Origin: Rhopalosiphum padi
Lineage: Eukaryota; Arthropoda; Insecta; Hemiptera; Aphididae
Direction: 5' to 3'
Assembly (NCBI RefSeq): GCF_020882245.1
Contig: NC_083599.1
Location: 67,935,745-67,999,744 of the forward strand
DNA: 64,000 bases
Both the position numbers and the translations under genes were made by a program. Position 1 is the first letter of the stretch, and each line of letters starts with the position of its first letter. Positions 21,238 to 33,599 of the stretch are shown here, one piece after another. The notes beneath the pieces were generated by a model that was not told the DNA's origin, made no database searches, and worked only from the letters and a program-made list of their open reading frames with translations.

Positions 21238-24200
21238 ATGCAACAGTGGTTTGAACAAGACCAAATTGACGCCAAGCAGTCATCAGATACAAAGTCCAGA
21301 TCAGATTCAGTACCAAGATCGTCTAAAGAAATGGAAAAGACAATACTCAAAACATTCACTGTTGAAGCTGAAACAATAACTGGTCAATATATTTGTGTTT
21401 CTGGTAATTGCTCAACCCTAGGTGATTGGGAAGTGAACAAGGCGTTTGTTCTAAATAACACAAATGTGATACGTATAAGAAAAAAGTAAGTTAATCATAA
21501 TTATCAAAATACTGATATGAAATAATGATCATGTTGACCTAGGTATAATATTGTAATTAACTACCCAATATACCTTTAAATATTGGAAATGTTTAAATTT
21601 TCACTTTTGTACCTATAATTTTGATTGGATTTTCTTTTGTATGTATAATTTAGTCAAATTTAACTTTAGGAAAAAAAATTCATGTAATACCAGTATTAAA
21701 CATAAGTTGAATTCCATCTATTTATATTTAGTGAAATTATTTATAGTTAAATATATATTATATAGGCTATTCATTAGAGTATAGTATGATTAAATTAAAA
21801 ATGATAAATTTAAATTTTATTCTTGGTAATTTCCAAAACTTATAGTATTGTAATTGAAATCTTAGCATATCATAATTAAATATAATATTATTAATAGTAC
21901 TTAAAACTCTTTAAGACGACTGCATTTGACAATATTAAAAATAAAAATATATCCAAATTTATTTCATGGTATTGTAATGTCTTGTTAATGTATAACAAGT
22001 AAATGAACATTGGTGTGTAGGTATAATATGTCCAATCTGGAAATTTGATTGTTTTTTTTTTTTTTTTGTTGATGATAATGATCTGTTAAATATTCTAAAA
22101 GTTGACTTTATTAAAATAGTTACCATTATCTATTGCTTCTATTAGACATATAAAAGGTAGCATCTATTCTAATTAACATTGTAAACTTTAAAGTATGATC
22201 TTTATTACAAATGTTATAATGATTAAATGTCGATTGTATGCCATATTTTTTTCAAATTATACCAATATCATATATACCAGGGGTGGCCAACCAGTCGATC
22301 GCGAGATGAATTTGAGTCGATCACGACACCTTTTCCCATTTTCATAAAATTGTCGTTCGTGACAACCTAGAAAATCTCGGAGGTCGATCGCAAGTCTATT
22401 AAAGTTGGTCACCCCTAATATATACACACAGATTTGATTTATGTATCTTATACCATGATACTCTAATCCAGGAGTATTAAAAGTACAGTCTACAAGCCAC
22501 TTCTTGCACACTGACAACTTTTTACTTGTCTGCTAATAGCAGTGAATAATCCAAAAATTTTTTTTTTCTTATTATTTTGTTAATTTTTTATAAAGTATGC
22601 TATACATTTGTAATTCTACATTCAATATTAAACCAGTACAAAACACATTACATTTTTTAAGTTCAGGAAAGTTGCACAAATATACACAATAATTTTTATA
22701 TTATCACTGAAATTTAGTTAATTATTAATTTCAATTAAGTATCTTTATTTTTTTTTATAAATATACATTATGTAAACTAATCATTAAACCAAGGTTATCA
22801 GTGGCGAACACAGGATTTTAGTATTATGGGTCTGCCTCACTTACAAGAGGACATTGCATGTGTAGAAGGTTTAACAAATTATGCATTACATAATAATATA
22901 ATATATTACATTATTTTACATTTTACCTTATTTATAATATATTTCAATACCAAAATTTAATATAACTATAAAAGATGAGACATAAGTCACAACCAAGTTT
23001 TAAGTAAAATTTAAAAGTTGCTTACAAACTTGGATATTCTTAATTGTTATTTTTATTTGTTGCTCTAAAATTGATATTTAATTAACAAATTTATCTGAAA
23101 TATTTAAATAATTTTGAGTATTTCAGATTTTGAGAAGGGTGTATGTATATAGATATATATATTACTATTTTATTAATTGTATACATATAATTGTAGTATA
23201 TTTATTTTATTTTAGTTTTCAATAACTGTTTTCATTTTCACAGTTGAAGGTAGTTATAAATTCTAATTTAATACAAAAATAATTCATGTATAAAGTTATA
23301 TTTTTTTTATAATATATAAAAATAAAAGTAAGCATATTAAAGAATATTATAATCATTTATTTTTTTTTATATAAAATTTTTCATTAATGCAAATGTACTT
23401 ATTATGTTATTAAAATTGGTTGTTTGTGCTAGTATGTAGCTTTCTATGCTTAATATTGCTAAATTTGATAGCTGGTCTTTAGTCATAGTTGAGTGAAGGT
23501 ATATTTTGAGAAGTTTAGCCGGTTAAAACAGACAAAATGAAGGGTATTTTACTTTTATATTAAATTCATCTAGGTAAGATTTTCATCTAAGTTTTCTTTG
23601 GGTTTAATACTTTAAATTTTTTAACAAAATATTAATAATATTTCAATATAATTGTAAAAGAATCCAAAATAACAAAGTATGTATTACATTTAAAATTTTC
23701 ATCAGCAAACTCAATAATATTTGCCAAATTATTTTAACCGTGCATTATGTTACGTATATTTTTATATGAACAACAGCATGTGTATGTTTTGTGTAGATTA
23801 AGGCAGCTGTGCGTATGGTACGCATGTTTATCGATTTAGGTATATTTTTTGTTAATATGTGCCGGCCGCACGCTTTTGTACACAATACTTATACTTCAAT
23901 ACCCAGTCTTCACATCTTTCTATACATCATAATTCATAATATATTTTTAAATTTATAATTATATTTTTATAGAAATGTTCTTGAATTTGTGTACATTTTA
24001 TTAATTATTATTATTTAATTTTTTTATTATTGTAGTATTGTACATATTTATGTAATTTGTAATATTGAGGGGCCACATTTTACTGAGAAAAAAACTGTGG
24101 GTCAGCTGACCTGCCAAACCCTGGGTCCGCCTCTGATGATTATGTTTAACTATAAATTCTTTCTTTTACTAAACAACCTATGTAATATATCTAATTATTT

Positions 24201-27200
24201 TAATTGATACAATTTAATTAATATTATTTTAGTCGAAAATACTGTGTATGGACTGGGTCTGTACATTTGCCACCAGAAAAAGAAATATTCTTTCGTTATT
24301 TCATGGCATATATTGTTGAACCTGATGGTGAATTTGTAACACAAAGACATATTTTTATTCATTCGTGGGAATCTCAACAGGAACCTAGACGTGTACAAAA
24401 TGGTATGTTCATTATATTGTTAAGCTTAATATAAGTATAAATATAGAAAATATTAAAATAATATGTATGATAATCATAGAAACCCAAATATCAAGCAGTG
24501 ATTGTGCTTTACAAAGTGATATGTATGGTATGAATGATAAAAATCAAATCAGCAAAGGGTTTTTGACTACAGAATGTGCTATTCAGTTTAAGTTATTTGA
24601 TAATCCTATTACTTTCTGGAACTCTAAACTACAAAGTAAAATGGTATGTAAATTATTATAGAAATTAGTTTGTATACTAAGAATATTATTTATACTTTTT
24701 AGAGTTTAGTTAGTGTGAAAATGACACCTGTACATCTGTCTAAACCACCAGCTGATACCGGGGATACATCTCCTAACACAAGTAATTTCATACTTGAAGA
24801 TTCAAGCTCACATGGAACTGATTACATTCAGAAACAATTTGGTTGGCCATATGTAGAATGTGCGGTAAATATAACATTTTTAAGTTTTCTGCAAAAGTTA
24901 ATTACAAGTTAATCTTTTAAACAGATAATATGCCAAAATTGTAATTTTAATAATTTTTAACATTGGTAATTTTTCTTAATCAAATTATCACTAAAATATA
25001 AGTGCATTAAGTATTCAACTATTTGTTAAAATTGTTAAATAAATATTTAAATCACTTTAAATAAAACTTCAAAGACATGGCTAAGAATTAATATTTGTTA
25101 AAACTATATAATATTATTATGCCTATGTAATAAGTATATGGTTTTATATATTTTAATATTGTCATTTTAACATTCTATGAAAATTTAATAGATTTATGTT
25201 TTACAAAAATTATACGTGTAAGAAACTGGTATGGAACTTCTTACGTATGAGAATAGCTTATACCAACTTATCTGACAAACATTCATACATTTAATAGTAT
25301 AAACGAGATATTTTTACTCCTTAATTTATATTATTCTTCAGCATACGGCTCCTAAATTGTTATAATAAATTAATATGGTTTTTAACATTTATTTATGTAG
25401 TTAGTGTACTGATATTATTAAATCATGTAATAAATAATTTTAGGATATTCCTGGTGGTCATAGTTTTAAGCATCAAAATCAGTTTGGTACTATTATGCAA
25501 GAAAATACTTTACATTTATTTCAAACAAAAATGTACAATTTCAGTTGTGTTGTAAGTATATTGTTTCTAAAATTAATATTTGATTTATGTCTTTGAATGA
25601 TAATAAACTTATATGCTAAATTTTTTCAGGGTTATCTTTTTGATTTTTATTTGCATAAAGAATCTTCTGAAGAACCTCCTTATCATATTGGGTTTACTCA
25701 TGTTTTACCAAGTAATATGAGATATAGCAATGGAATGGTTATATGCCCCATCACTAGTGTTCATCATAGGCCAATAGGAGAACTTAAAAGTAAATTTATT
25801 AATGTGTTCCTTATTGTTCCTAAAAGTTATTTATTTTAGTATTAAAATGTTTTTATGTTTATAATTACAGTTGATTATTTGATTATAAAACCAACAAAAG
25901 ACATTAAATGCACTTTAGAACAACTGAGATTGACAGATTGGAAAAGTTCCAATTTTCCGTTAGATATCGGTCATAGAGGATCAGGTTCATCTTTTAAAAA
26001 AATTTTATCAGAGTAAGTTTTAATTTAATAATAATTTTAAATATTAATTATGTAATCACTAGTGCTATGGAAATTCCAATATTTATATGTCTCAAAATAT
26101 GTATGCATTTCTGCATTTAGAATATGGCCTAAATTTTTTTTTTTATATCTTCTAGTATCTAGTGTAATGAAATATGTGCATAGATCACTCTTATTGTTCT
26201 GCATCTTTTTAGACAAATACACAAAAATTATACTCGGTCCACTAAGAGAACCTAACTGTATGGTAATTAGAAATCGTTTATTGCCGCGTATTCCTACTAT
26301 TATACCAGCTCAAGTGCTTCCGTTGTATGGCATTGCCTAAACGGAAGCAATGTGGAATTTACTACCAGTCACTGCGTGGTGGGAGAATTTAATCATGAGT
26401 TAGCGGTACTGGTTCATTTTGATGTGCGAACACTACCGTTCTCTCAGTGGACGGAGTATAGAAGCCCTCAGCTCTCACTATCTTTATGTAGTGCTGTTTA
26501 TGAAGATATTTTTTTCCTATACTATGAATCCAAAAATAATGACTGCTATATAGACTGCATAAGTGGTTATGAACAGATGTAGATAAATACTAAACTATTA
26601 TGTAATGTATCTTCTATATTTTATTTTAAATTGTTTTTCAGCAATTTGTATATTACACTGATCTATTATTTATGATTGGAAATATAAAAACAAAATGTAA
26701 CTATTAATTTTAATTATTGTTGTTGTAGTTGTTCACATATACGCGAAAATACAATAGCATCTTTAAAAGAGGCAGCAAATAAAGGGGCTGATTTAGTTGA
26801 ATTTGATGTACAACTTACAAAAGATTTAGTACCTATTATTAATCATGATTTTGTAGTATCAATGGCAACAAAATCAAAAAATGATCTTTTAGCTGAAGAA
26901 GTAGAAATGGTTCAAATTCCATTGAAAGATTTTTCCTTCGAACAACTACAAAAGTTGAAAGTAATTATATAAAATCAACTATTTAAAATGTGTATGCATT
27001 ATATTATATATTATTACTTATTATTTCAAAAACTATAAACACTTTTATTTAAATATATTTTAACATTATTGTTTGTTTTTTACTATTGCTTATGACAATA
27101 TATATTTTTATTTTTTTTATTTTGAAGCAGAATTATTTTTATTATTTAGATATGTAAAAAATAAATTTTGAACTAGTAGTTAATGAGTTATTTTTAAGTA

Positions 27201-30200
27201 GTTATTCATAAATCATATGTATTTAAAGTTTTAAAATCTGAATTGTAGTAGACCAACATTTTGCGGGTTATTCTTATGCCACTTCACTATGCTTACTTAT
27301 ACTTAAAAGTTTAAATACTTATAACTCAAAATACTTAATTTTTTATACATTTTAGTGCTCCAATAAATATTCTGTTTTGGAATAAGAAGTTAAGAATGTA
27401 GTTTGTCATTCGAAAAAGTAAAAATGATACAATATATAAATAATATGAATAATAAAAAATAGTAAGTAATTAAGTTTTTTTAAAAGTGGTGTTTTGTAAC
27501 AATTTTAAATTTTATGGAAAAAAGTATTTTCTAAAATGTTAATAGTTTTTGAAATAATAATGTTCTTTTATAAAAGAATAACCCAGAAATATAAAGATTT
27601 TGGAGACAATTTCTATTTTAATTATGTGGAATTATCATTAATTCATAATTTCTAATAATTATTTAGTAATGGCTTAAGTTATTAGTTTTAAATTAATCTA
27701 CATATTTGTTCAATTGTATAATCAACTTTATTTGTATTCCCTATTTGAAAACAATTTAAATATTGATATATTATATATTTATTTAAAATTAAATTAAAAT
27801 AAATTAATGTTTTTGGTTGTTTTATAGTATATTGCTTACCAGCATGTTACGAGTGAAACAGTACTGATGTGAACATGTTTAAAAATAATATTTCTGAATT
27901 AAAAAAGTACCATATAATATATAATATATTAATACTATAAAATCAATGTTTTTAAACAATTTTACATTATCAAACAATTATAAAATCAAAATTTAAATAA
28001 ATACATAATATATATTGAAAAACTATGATTAAAATTCTAATATTAGAAAAATGTCAGTTATATATTTATAAAATGTATTAAATAAGTTTGGTTTATTTCT
28101 CCGCCCAAAGCATGATTTAAATTAGTGTGGTTGTTTATTTACCATAGTAAAAAATGGCTTATCAGATTATCATCAATATGAAACTAGCAAACTGTTTTTA
28201 AGACTGTTGCCTATTGAGTGTAAAAAACAATGACTAGGTAGATAAGTTTCTACCTGCTTAAAGTTGAAAATATATTGTGTAATTTATAAATTCTCAAGTT
28301 TTATAATTGTTTTACAGATTTATCACGTTAAAGAACCTTATATTCTTTCTAAAACACATTTTCTAAATGATGTTAGAAATGATTATCAACCTTTTCCAAA
28401 ACTTGAGAAAGCATTTACAGATGTTGATCCCAGTGTTGGATTTAATATTGAATTGAAATGGACAATGAAACTTCAGGTTATTATTTATTATAGTTATGTA
28501 ATATATATAAATATAATGATTGTATTTTATGATAATTTTTAGTTGACCTTAATCATATTTGTTTTATATTTAATTGGCCATTAAATTTACAGGATGGAAC
28601 ATATGAACTCGACAACCCATTCGATATGAATTTATTTGTTGATACTATGCTTAAAACCACATTTGAATTTGCAGGACCACGAAGTATAGTGTTTTCTTGT
28701 TTTCATCCTGATGTCTGTACTATGTAAGTTACGATATGATACTTTGGTAGTGATTAATAAACAATAAAATACATGTAAAATATTTTATTATTCATGAAAA
28801 TAATTTTATAGGCTTAAAATGAAGCAAAATCGGTATCCTATATTGTTTTTAACTCAAGGTATTACTGAGCGATACCCTACATATGCTGATCCTAGATGTC
28901 ATACTATACAGAACGCTGTTTACCATGCTACTTGTCACGATTTTTTGGTAAATTTCTTAATTTTATTTTCAATTTATAAATCATATACAATATACATATT
29001 AGCTTATTATTTTATTTATTTACACAACAATAATTATCATTATTTATCTTGTATGTGAGCTTAAATTTAAATTATTTTCATGTAACTTAAATTATAAATA
29101 TGAGATTGTTTCATTTTAGAATAATATTGTTTACATCTATTTAGGGAGTAAATGTTCACTCTGAAGATTTGTTGCGTGATCCATTACAAGTAAATATTGT
29201 CAAACAGGCTGGACTCGCTCTTTTTTGTTGGGGAGATGATAATAATTGTAAAGAAGTAGCTAATAAATTCAAAAAATTAGGCGTAAATGCTGTTATATAC
29301 GATAAGTAATAAGTTATTATTTATAATTATTAATGCTTTTATATTTAAACAAACTATTTGATCATAATTACCCACGGTTTTCTATAATGGCTTACATTGC
29401 TTACAACAATTTAGCATACAAGGCTGGGCATAAAAAACAAGTTAAAAATTACATTTTAAAAGTAACTTTTTTCATAGTTTACACTTACTATCATTTAATT
29501 TATTATAAAGTCAAACATTTTTTATCCTAATTTAAATCTTATAGATTTAATATGTATGTATTGTTTAGTACAAACTATTATTTTAATAGAAATAAATAAA
29601 AATTGTAAATATTATTTAGAATGTTATATTATGTACTTTAAATACCAAATTGTAGACTGTCTAAATGTAGAATGTATAATAATTGATTGATTTTAAAGGG
29701 GATTAAATAAACATGTAAGAATATAATTTCTTATACAGTTCAATACAAAATTACAATTTCATCAAAGTTTCAATTCTCATAAATAACACTGCCTGGTAAT
29801 AACTTCAATATTTAAATCGATGTTGATGTCATGGTTCTTTAGAAATTTAACCTAAATAATTAAAAATGTCTGTTAGTCAGATTCTATCATTATATGAACT
29901 CCCTTTCTTTTATTATTTTTATTAAGTATTCTTATATATGTATTATTTTTATTTTACTTTGTCATTTTGTTAATATTCAGTTTAAAAAAAATTGTTAATG
30001 ATTTTTACTATGAAAAATTACTTTATTTTTTTCTATATAATTTGTAAACTCTACTTGTAACTTTGTACTTACTATTTAACTTAAATTTGTCTATTTTAGG
30101 TTAGAACCTTTCTTGATAGTCTAGCCTAAATATCATCTAATATTTAATCATAAGACTACTTATTTTGAAATATTTGTTTATTTTTTAGTCCTTAGTTTAT

Positions 30201-30340
30201 TATATAATTTGCAAATATCTATACATTTTTAAAGTACTTTTTCTAAAATTGAATGATTTTAATATTCATTAATTAAAATTTTATTTCATAGGTTGGATAA
30301 GATGGAGTTGTTGAAAAAAAAAAATGGCATGTTCTGCTGA
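21238..30340 (+). CDS. GPCPD1: Glycerophosphocholine phosphodiesterase GPCPD1 (GDE5-like), CBM20 + GDPD
   Basis: Coding exons: 21238-21485, 24233-24402, 24480-24643, 24703-24864, 25444-25551, 25630-25789, 25871-26012, 26729-26960, 28318-28476, 28593-28723, 28812-28947, 29145-29305 and 30292-30340. All junctions are GT-AG and in phase, giving 673 residues, close to the roughly 670 of vertebrate GPCPD1. An N-terminal CBM20 domain (about 35-135) shows CVSGNCSTLGDWEVNKAFVL and FFRYFMAYIVEPDGEF. The GDPD TIM-barrel starts near residue 368. Expected active-site positions are present: DIGHRGSG (H372), RENT (E391, N392), EFDVQLTKD (E409, D411), NHD (H424, D425) and FNIELKW (E507, K509). The enzyme cleaves glycerophosphocholine to glycerol 3-phosphate and choline, probably in the cytosol as there is no signal peptide or membrane segment. 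The last exon has an A11 tract that decides the C terminus (see 30292-33535). Confidence 0.95.
22278..22417. mobile_element. hAT-type MITE in GPCPD1 intron 2, 140 bp
   Basis: The ends are inverted: left aggggtggccaac and right, read inward, aggggtgaccaac. They are flanked by a perfect 8-bp duplication, atatatac, at 22270-22277 and 22418-22425. The interior has further inverted words (gtcgatcgcgag and aggtcgatcgcaag). Confidence 0.88.
22799..24135. mobile_element. Longer non-autonomous hAT-type element in GPCPD1 intron 2
   Basis: The left end cagtggcgaacacaggattt pairs with the right end, which read inward is cagaggcggacccagggttt (16 of 20). The flanks aaggttat and atgattat agree at 6 of 8 positions, consistent with an aged target duplication. 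About 1.3 kb of AT-rich interior has no transposase frame. It fills most of the intron upstream of the exon at 24233. Confidence 0.68.
26013..26728 (+). other. GPCPD1 intron 8 with an odd open segment
   Basis: Between 26214 and 26582 two overlapping-type frames on the plus strand (ending 26340 and 26582) have unusually balanced base composition for an intron. Read as an alternative exon it would stop soon after joining exon 8, so it is not a cassette exon. A decayed transposon fragment is the likeliest origin, but no family could be named. Confidence 0.35.
26961..28317 (+). other. GPCPD1 intron 9, nothing recognised
   Basis: Intron of 1.36 kb of AT-rich sequence. No paired repeat or coding segment was found. 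Confidence 0.55.
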
Positions 30341-33300
30341 AAATCCTGATGTATTCATTGCCAATAATTATTGTGATCAAAATGATATACTTTTGTCCAA
30401 CCAACAATCAATTAATGATGATCCACATTTACGGGAAGATAATGTTAGTTACATATTGTAAATTTAATTTAAGTGTGTATTTAAATTAGCGGGGAAGTTT
30501 GGGTAGACTAAACAAGTAGGCAAGTTTTAAAATCTTTCAATACAAAAGAAATTTATCTACCACATTTAAAATGAAAACAAGCATTAGTCTTTATTTAATA
30601 ACCTTTAATTTATATTTATTTATTGATAATTATTTAGTTAATTACATTTGTTGAAGATTTCATCACATTAACATAAAGTATTGACAAAATGGTAAAATAA
30701 CAAGTATAAAATTATGGTTGATGGATAACAATCAAACTAATAAAAATAGCTATTGATATAAGTGTGAATATAGATTGATTTTAATGTATATATATTTTAA
30801 TTTGGATTCAGTCTACTAGTACCACATTGTTGCCAAAGAAGGTGGGAAATAAGTATCTACTTGTCTCCTGCCATTATGTGCCACCAGTGAGTCAAATCCA
30901 AATTAAAATAATGAGTGAGAAATGATTACATTGCTTAAATGTTTACCTATAGTATATTTAATCGATGAGGAGATGTATCATATTATACAAAAATTACTGT
31001 ATATTATGTTATGTTAATCCCACCACATTGGCAACTTACTAAATTACTAAATCACCATTTACTAGTTAGAATCTAACTGCTAAATGAAAATAAAAAAAAC
31101 TCGATAAAATTGATATTTTCTATTAATACATTAACTAAATTTGTTATTACGAAATTCGATATTTTATCAATAATTCTTCAAGTATAAATATGAGGGTTTA
31201 TATTGTATAATTCTCTCTTATCTCTTTTTATGTTTTGCCACTGGTTTCAATATTTAAATATATGTATTATATGAATACACTTTAAATGTACTAAAAAAAT
31301 ATATATTTTATTTTTAGAGGGATGTAATTACTGTAAGTCAGTTAACCTAACCTAACTTACAGAGTGATTTATTTAACACAAAAAACTTATTATTTTAAAA
31401 AACACCTATATTTTCTTAAATATTTTTACATAACTGTAAGTTGTAACAAAATAACATTTTTTAAAAGATTTTACTACTTTTAACCTTTGAATATACTTTA
31501 GTATAAGTTTTAGTTTCATCTCGAAGCAGAATATTATTAGGAGTATTTCAATTTATAAAAATTAAATTTTTGATAAGTAGTCAATATGGAAATTATGAGT
31601 GTTATGTTAAATTAATTATTCAGTATAAAAATAATATAGTATACTATCAAACCTTATCAACTGGTATTAACCTTGCATCTACTATTTTGAAATATAAAAT
31701 TATCAAGATATTTTCTATAAAAAAAATTTATAGTTGATTTTTTTTTAAAGATTTCAAATAATAGCTAATTGTAAAATGTTAGTTATGCTTTCTAATATAA
31801 ATATCTCTAATATATTATATATATATTATTAATATACTTGAATGATTTTATGGTATTATTAAATAAATGTACTGTCTAATGTGATTTGATTTATAACTAT
31901 AAATACATTTTTTCTAGTTTAATGATTTTAAACTTAGTATTATAATGTATTTGTTATAGAATTTTTAATTTTGGTAAATTATTAATTAAAAATAAATTGA
32001 ACAAACGATCTAAAATTTGAAAATAATGTCAATAAATGCTTTAATTCTTTAGCACTACTTATAATATTAAAGATTAAAATAATTAAAAATGCATTCATGT
32101 ATAATCTATATATTTAATAAATTATAATAAATGGAATTGTATTTTAGGAAAAAGATAATAATAGATATTTCATGGATGTTGGTAAGGCCAATTTTAAGAA
32201 TCAATGTTCTTCGACAGAAACATTATGGAATGAAAAAATAAATGATTGTAAGATGCCATCAAAGAAACAGAGGTAATGTTTTTATAGTGCTCTATACATT
32301 TTATAATATTTAATATTTTATTTTGAATAAATAATTGATAATGTATTTAATATATTAAACATGCTTGTAAATAGATTGGACAATGAAGATTGTATTGATG
32401 GTACATTGGAATCTGATGTTAAACCAACTAAATCCAAAAAATCTAAGTAAGTAATAGAATTGTAAGAAAAATTTGTATTTTGTTCTCCTTGCTGCGTCTA
32501 TGTGCAACATACAGTGTAAAAGTATAACCACCATCACTATGTTTAGATACTGAAAGGAAGACTGAACTTTACAAACTTTTATCTGTGTTATGGGAGTTAA
32601 ATGAAAATTATTCATATCTTTTATGTATATAGTAGTATTTTCCCACATCTTACACAGTTAGATATCTAGGACTTAACTTGGATAAGTGCCTCACTTGAAA
32701 TAGCCATTTCTGTATTAAAAGACTAGCCTTAAACGCCCGTCTTCGCAGGCTACAAACTCTACTCACAAATAATAAACACTCCAGATTAAAAACTAAAGTT
32801 CTTATGTATAAAACTTTACTCAAACCTCTATGGACATATGGTACTCAACTATTGGATACAGCAAAAGTGTCCAATACCAACAAAATTCAACAATTTCAGA
32901 ATATTGCCCTTAAAATAACTAATGCTCCACCCTTTGTTTCTAATTATACTTTACATAGAGACCTGTCAATTAAAACCATGATATAATATATAGTTAGATT
33001 CATACAACATCCAGTTAAGTGGCACTAGTGGGTGGCTTCTTATCAAGTACTCATGTATCCTTTATATCAAATATGCTTATTGTGCATCAACTGTACAGTC
33101 GTACAGATTGTATATATTATTGTGTAAAATATATATAATAGTATTGCACACATATCGGTTTTTTTCAATTAATGTCTTATTATGTTTCCTTTATTTTTAA
33201 CACAATTTAACTTACATTTTATCTCAAATTGATTTAAAATATATTACTTATTAATATTAAATATGTAACTTAATTATTTTTCTTTAGAAAAACTATTATT

Positions 33301-33535
33301 TTGGATTTTGTATGAATTTCCATGTTTCAATGTTAATGTTATTTACTATAGTTTATTGATGGCAGGCCTAATGGTAATACTTAAAATAATTTTTTTCCTG
33401 TTTGAGAATCCTTATTATATTATTTGATATAAATATTATAGAAATAGAACACGACTCAATTTCTTAACGATAGATGGAGATCACCATTTTCTTAACATTA
33501 TTATTTTTTTTTTTTGTTGCAGGGCTAATACATAG
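30292..33535 (+). CDS. Possible C-terminal extension of GPCPD1, or a separate isoform, out of frame by one A
   Basis: Exons 30292-30443, 32148-32272, 32375-32446 and 33523-33535 have correct splice sites and agree in phase with each other, ending at TAG 33533-33535. Their open frame starts inside the exon that holds the GPCPD1 stop, at ATG 30324 (MACSAENPDVFIANNY). It lies one base away from the main frame, the difference falling in the A11 tract at 30314-30324. With ten A the main frame would continue and the protein would be about 777 residues. The added part is hydrophilic, with acidic stretches and basic clusters (PSKKQR, KPTKSKKSK) that could be nuclear-localisation signals. It resembles no domain I know. 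Alternatives are a sequencing or allele length error in the tract, transcriptional slippage, or translation of a 109-residue product from its own ATG. Confidence 0.55.
30794..30909. repeat. Foldback with 15-bp perfect arms
   Basis: The word attttaatttggatt (30794-30808) pairs perfectly with 30895-30909. The loop is about 86 bp and less AT-rich. It lies in the intron between 30443 and 32148, and no target-site duplication is clear. Confidence 0.6.
30910..32147 (+). other. Intron, nothing recognised
   Basis: Remaining part of the intron between 30443 and 32148. It is AT-rich, with a short telomere-like cctaacctaac word near 31348 of only about two units. Confidence 0.5.
32651..33034 (+). pseudogene. 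Broken non-LTR retrotransposon (Jockey-type) reverse transcriptase fragment
   Basis: The frame from 32651 reads YTVRYLGLNLDKCLT, then a stop where the family has Trp (TGG changed to TGA at 32696-32698). It continues to NARLRRLQTLL, KVLMYKTLLKPLWTYGTQLL and KIQQFQNIALKITNAPPFV, stops again at 32984, and weak similarity runs to about 33034. These are the hallmarks of the region after the catalytic core in Jockey-like LINE polymerases. No active-site motif, endonuclease or full open frame remains, so this is a dead 5'-truncated copy. It lies in the intron between exons 32446 and 33523. Confidence 0.85.
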
Positions 33536-33548
33536 AAGATTAGTCAGA

Positions 33549-33554
33549 AATAAA
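33549..33554 (+). terminator. Candidate polyadenylation signal of the extended GPCPD1 transcript
   Basis: AATAAA lies 14 bases after the TAG at 33533-33535. Another AATAAA follows at about 33593. Their closeness to the last exon supports the downstream exons belonging to a real transcript. Confidence 0.5.
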
Positions 33555-33599
33555 CATTATCTAGTATGGAACAATATAAAAAAAAATCAAAATAATAAA

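Noticed and set aside
31340..31360. Telomere-like cctaacctaac word, and gttaggttaggtta at 51119
   Set aside because: Only about two units each; insect TTAGG arrays need many more to be meaningful.
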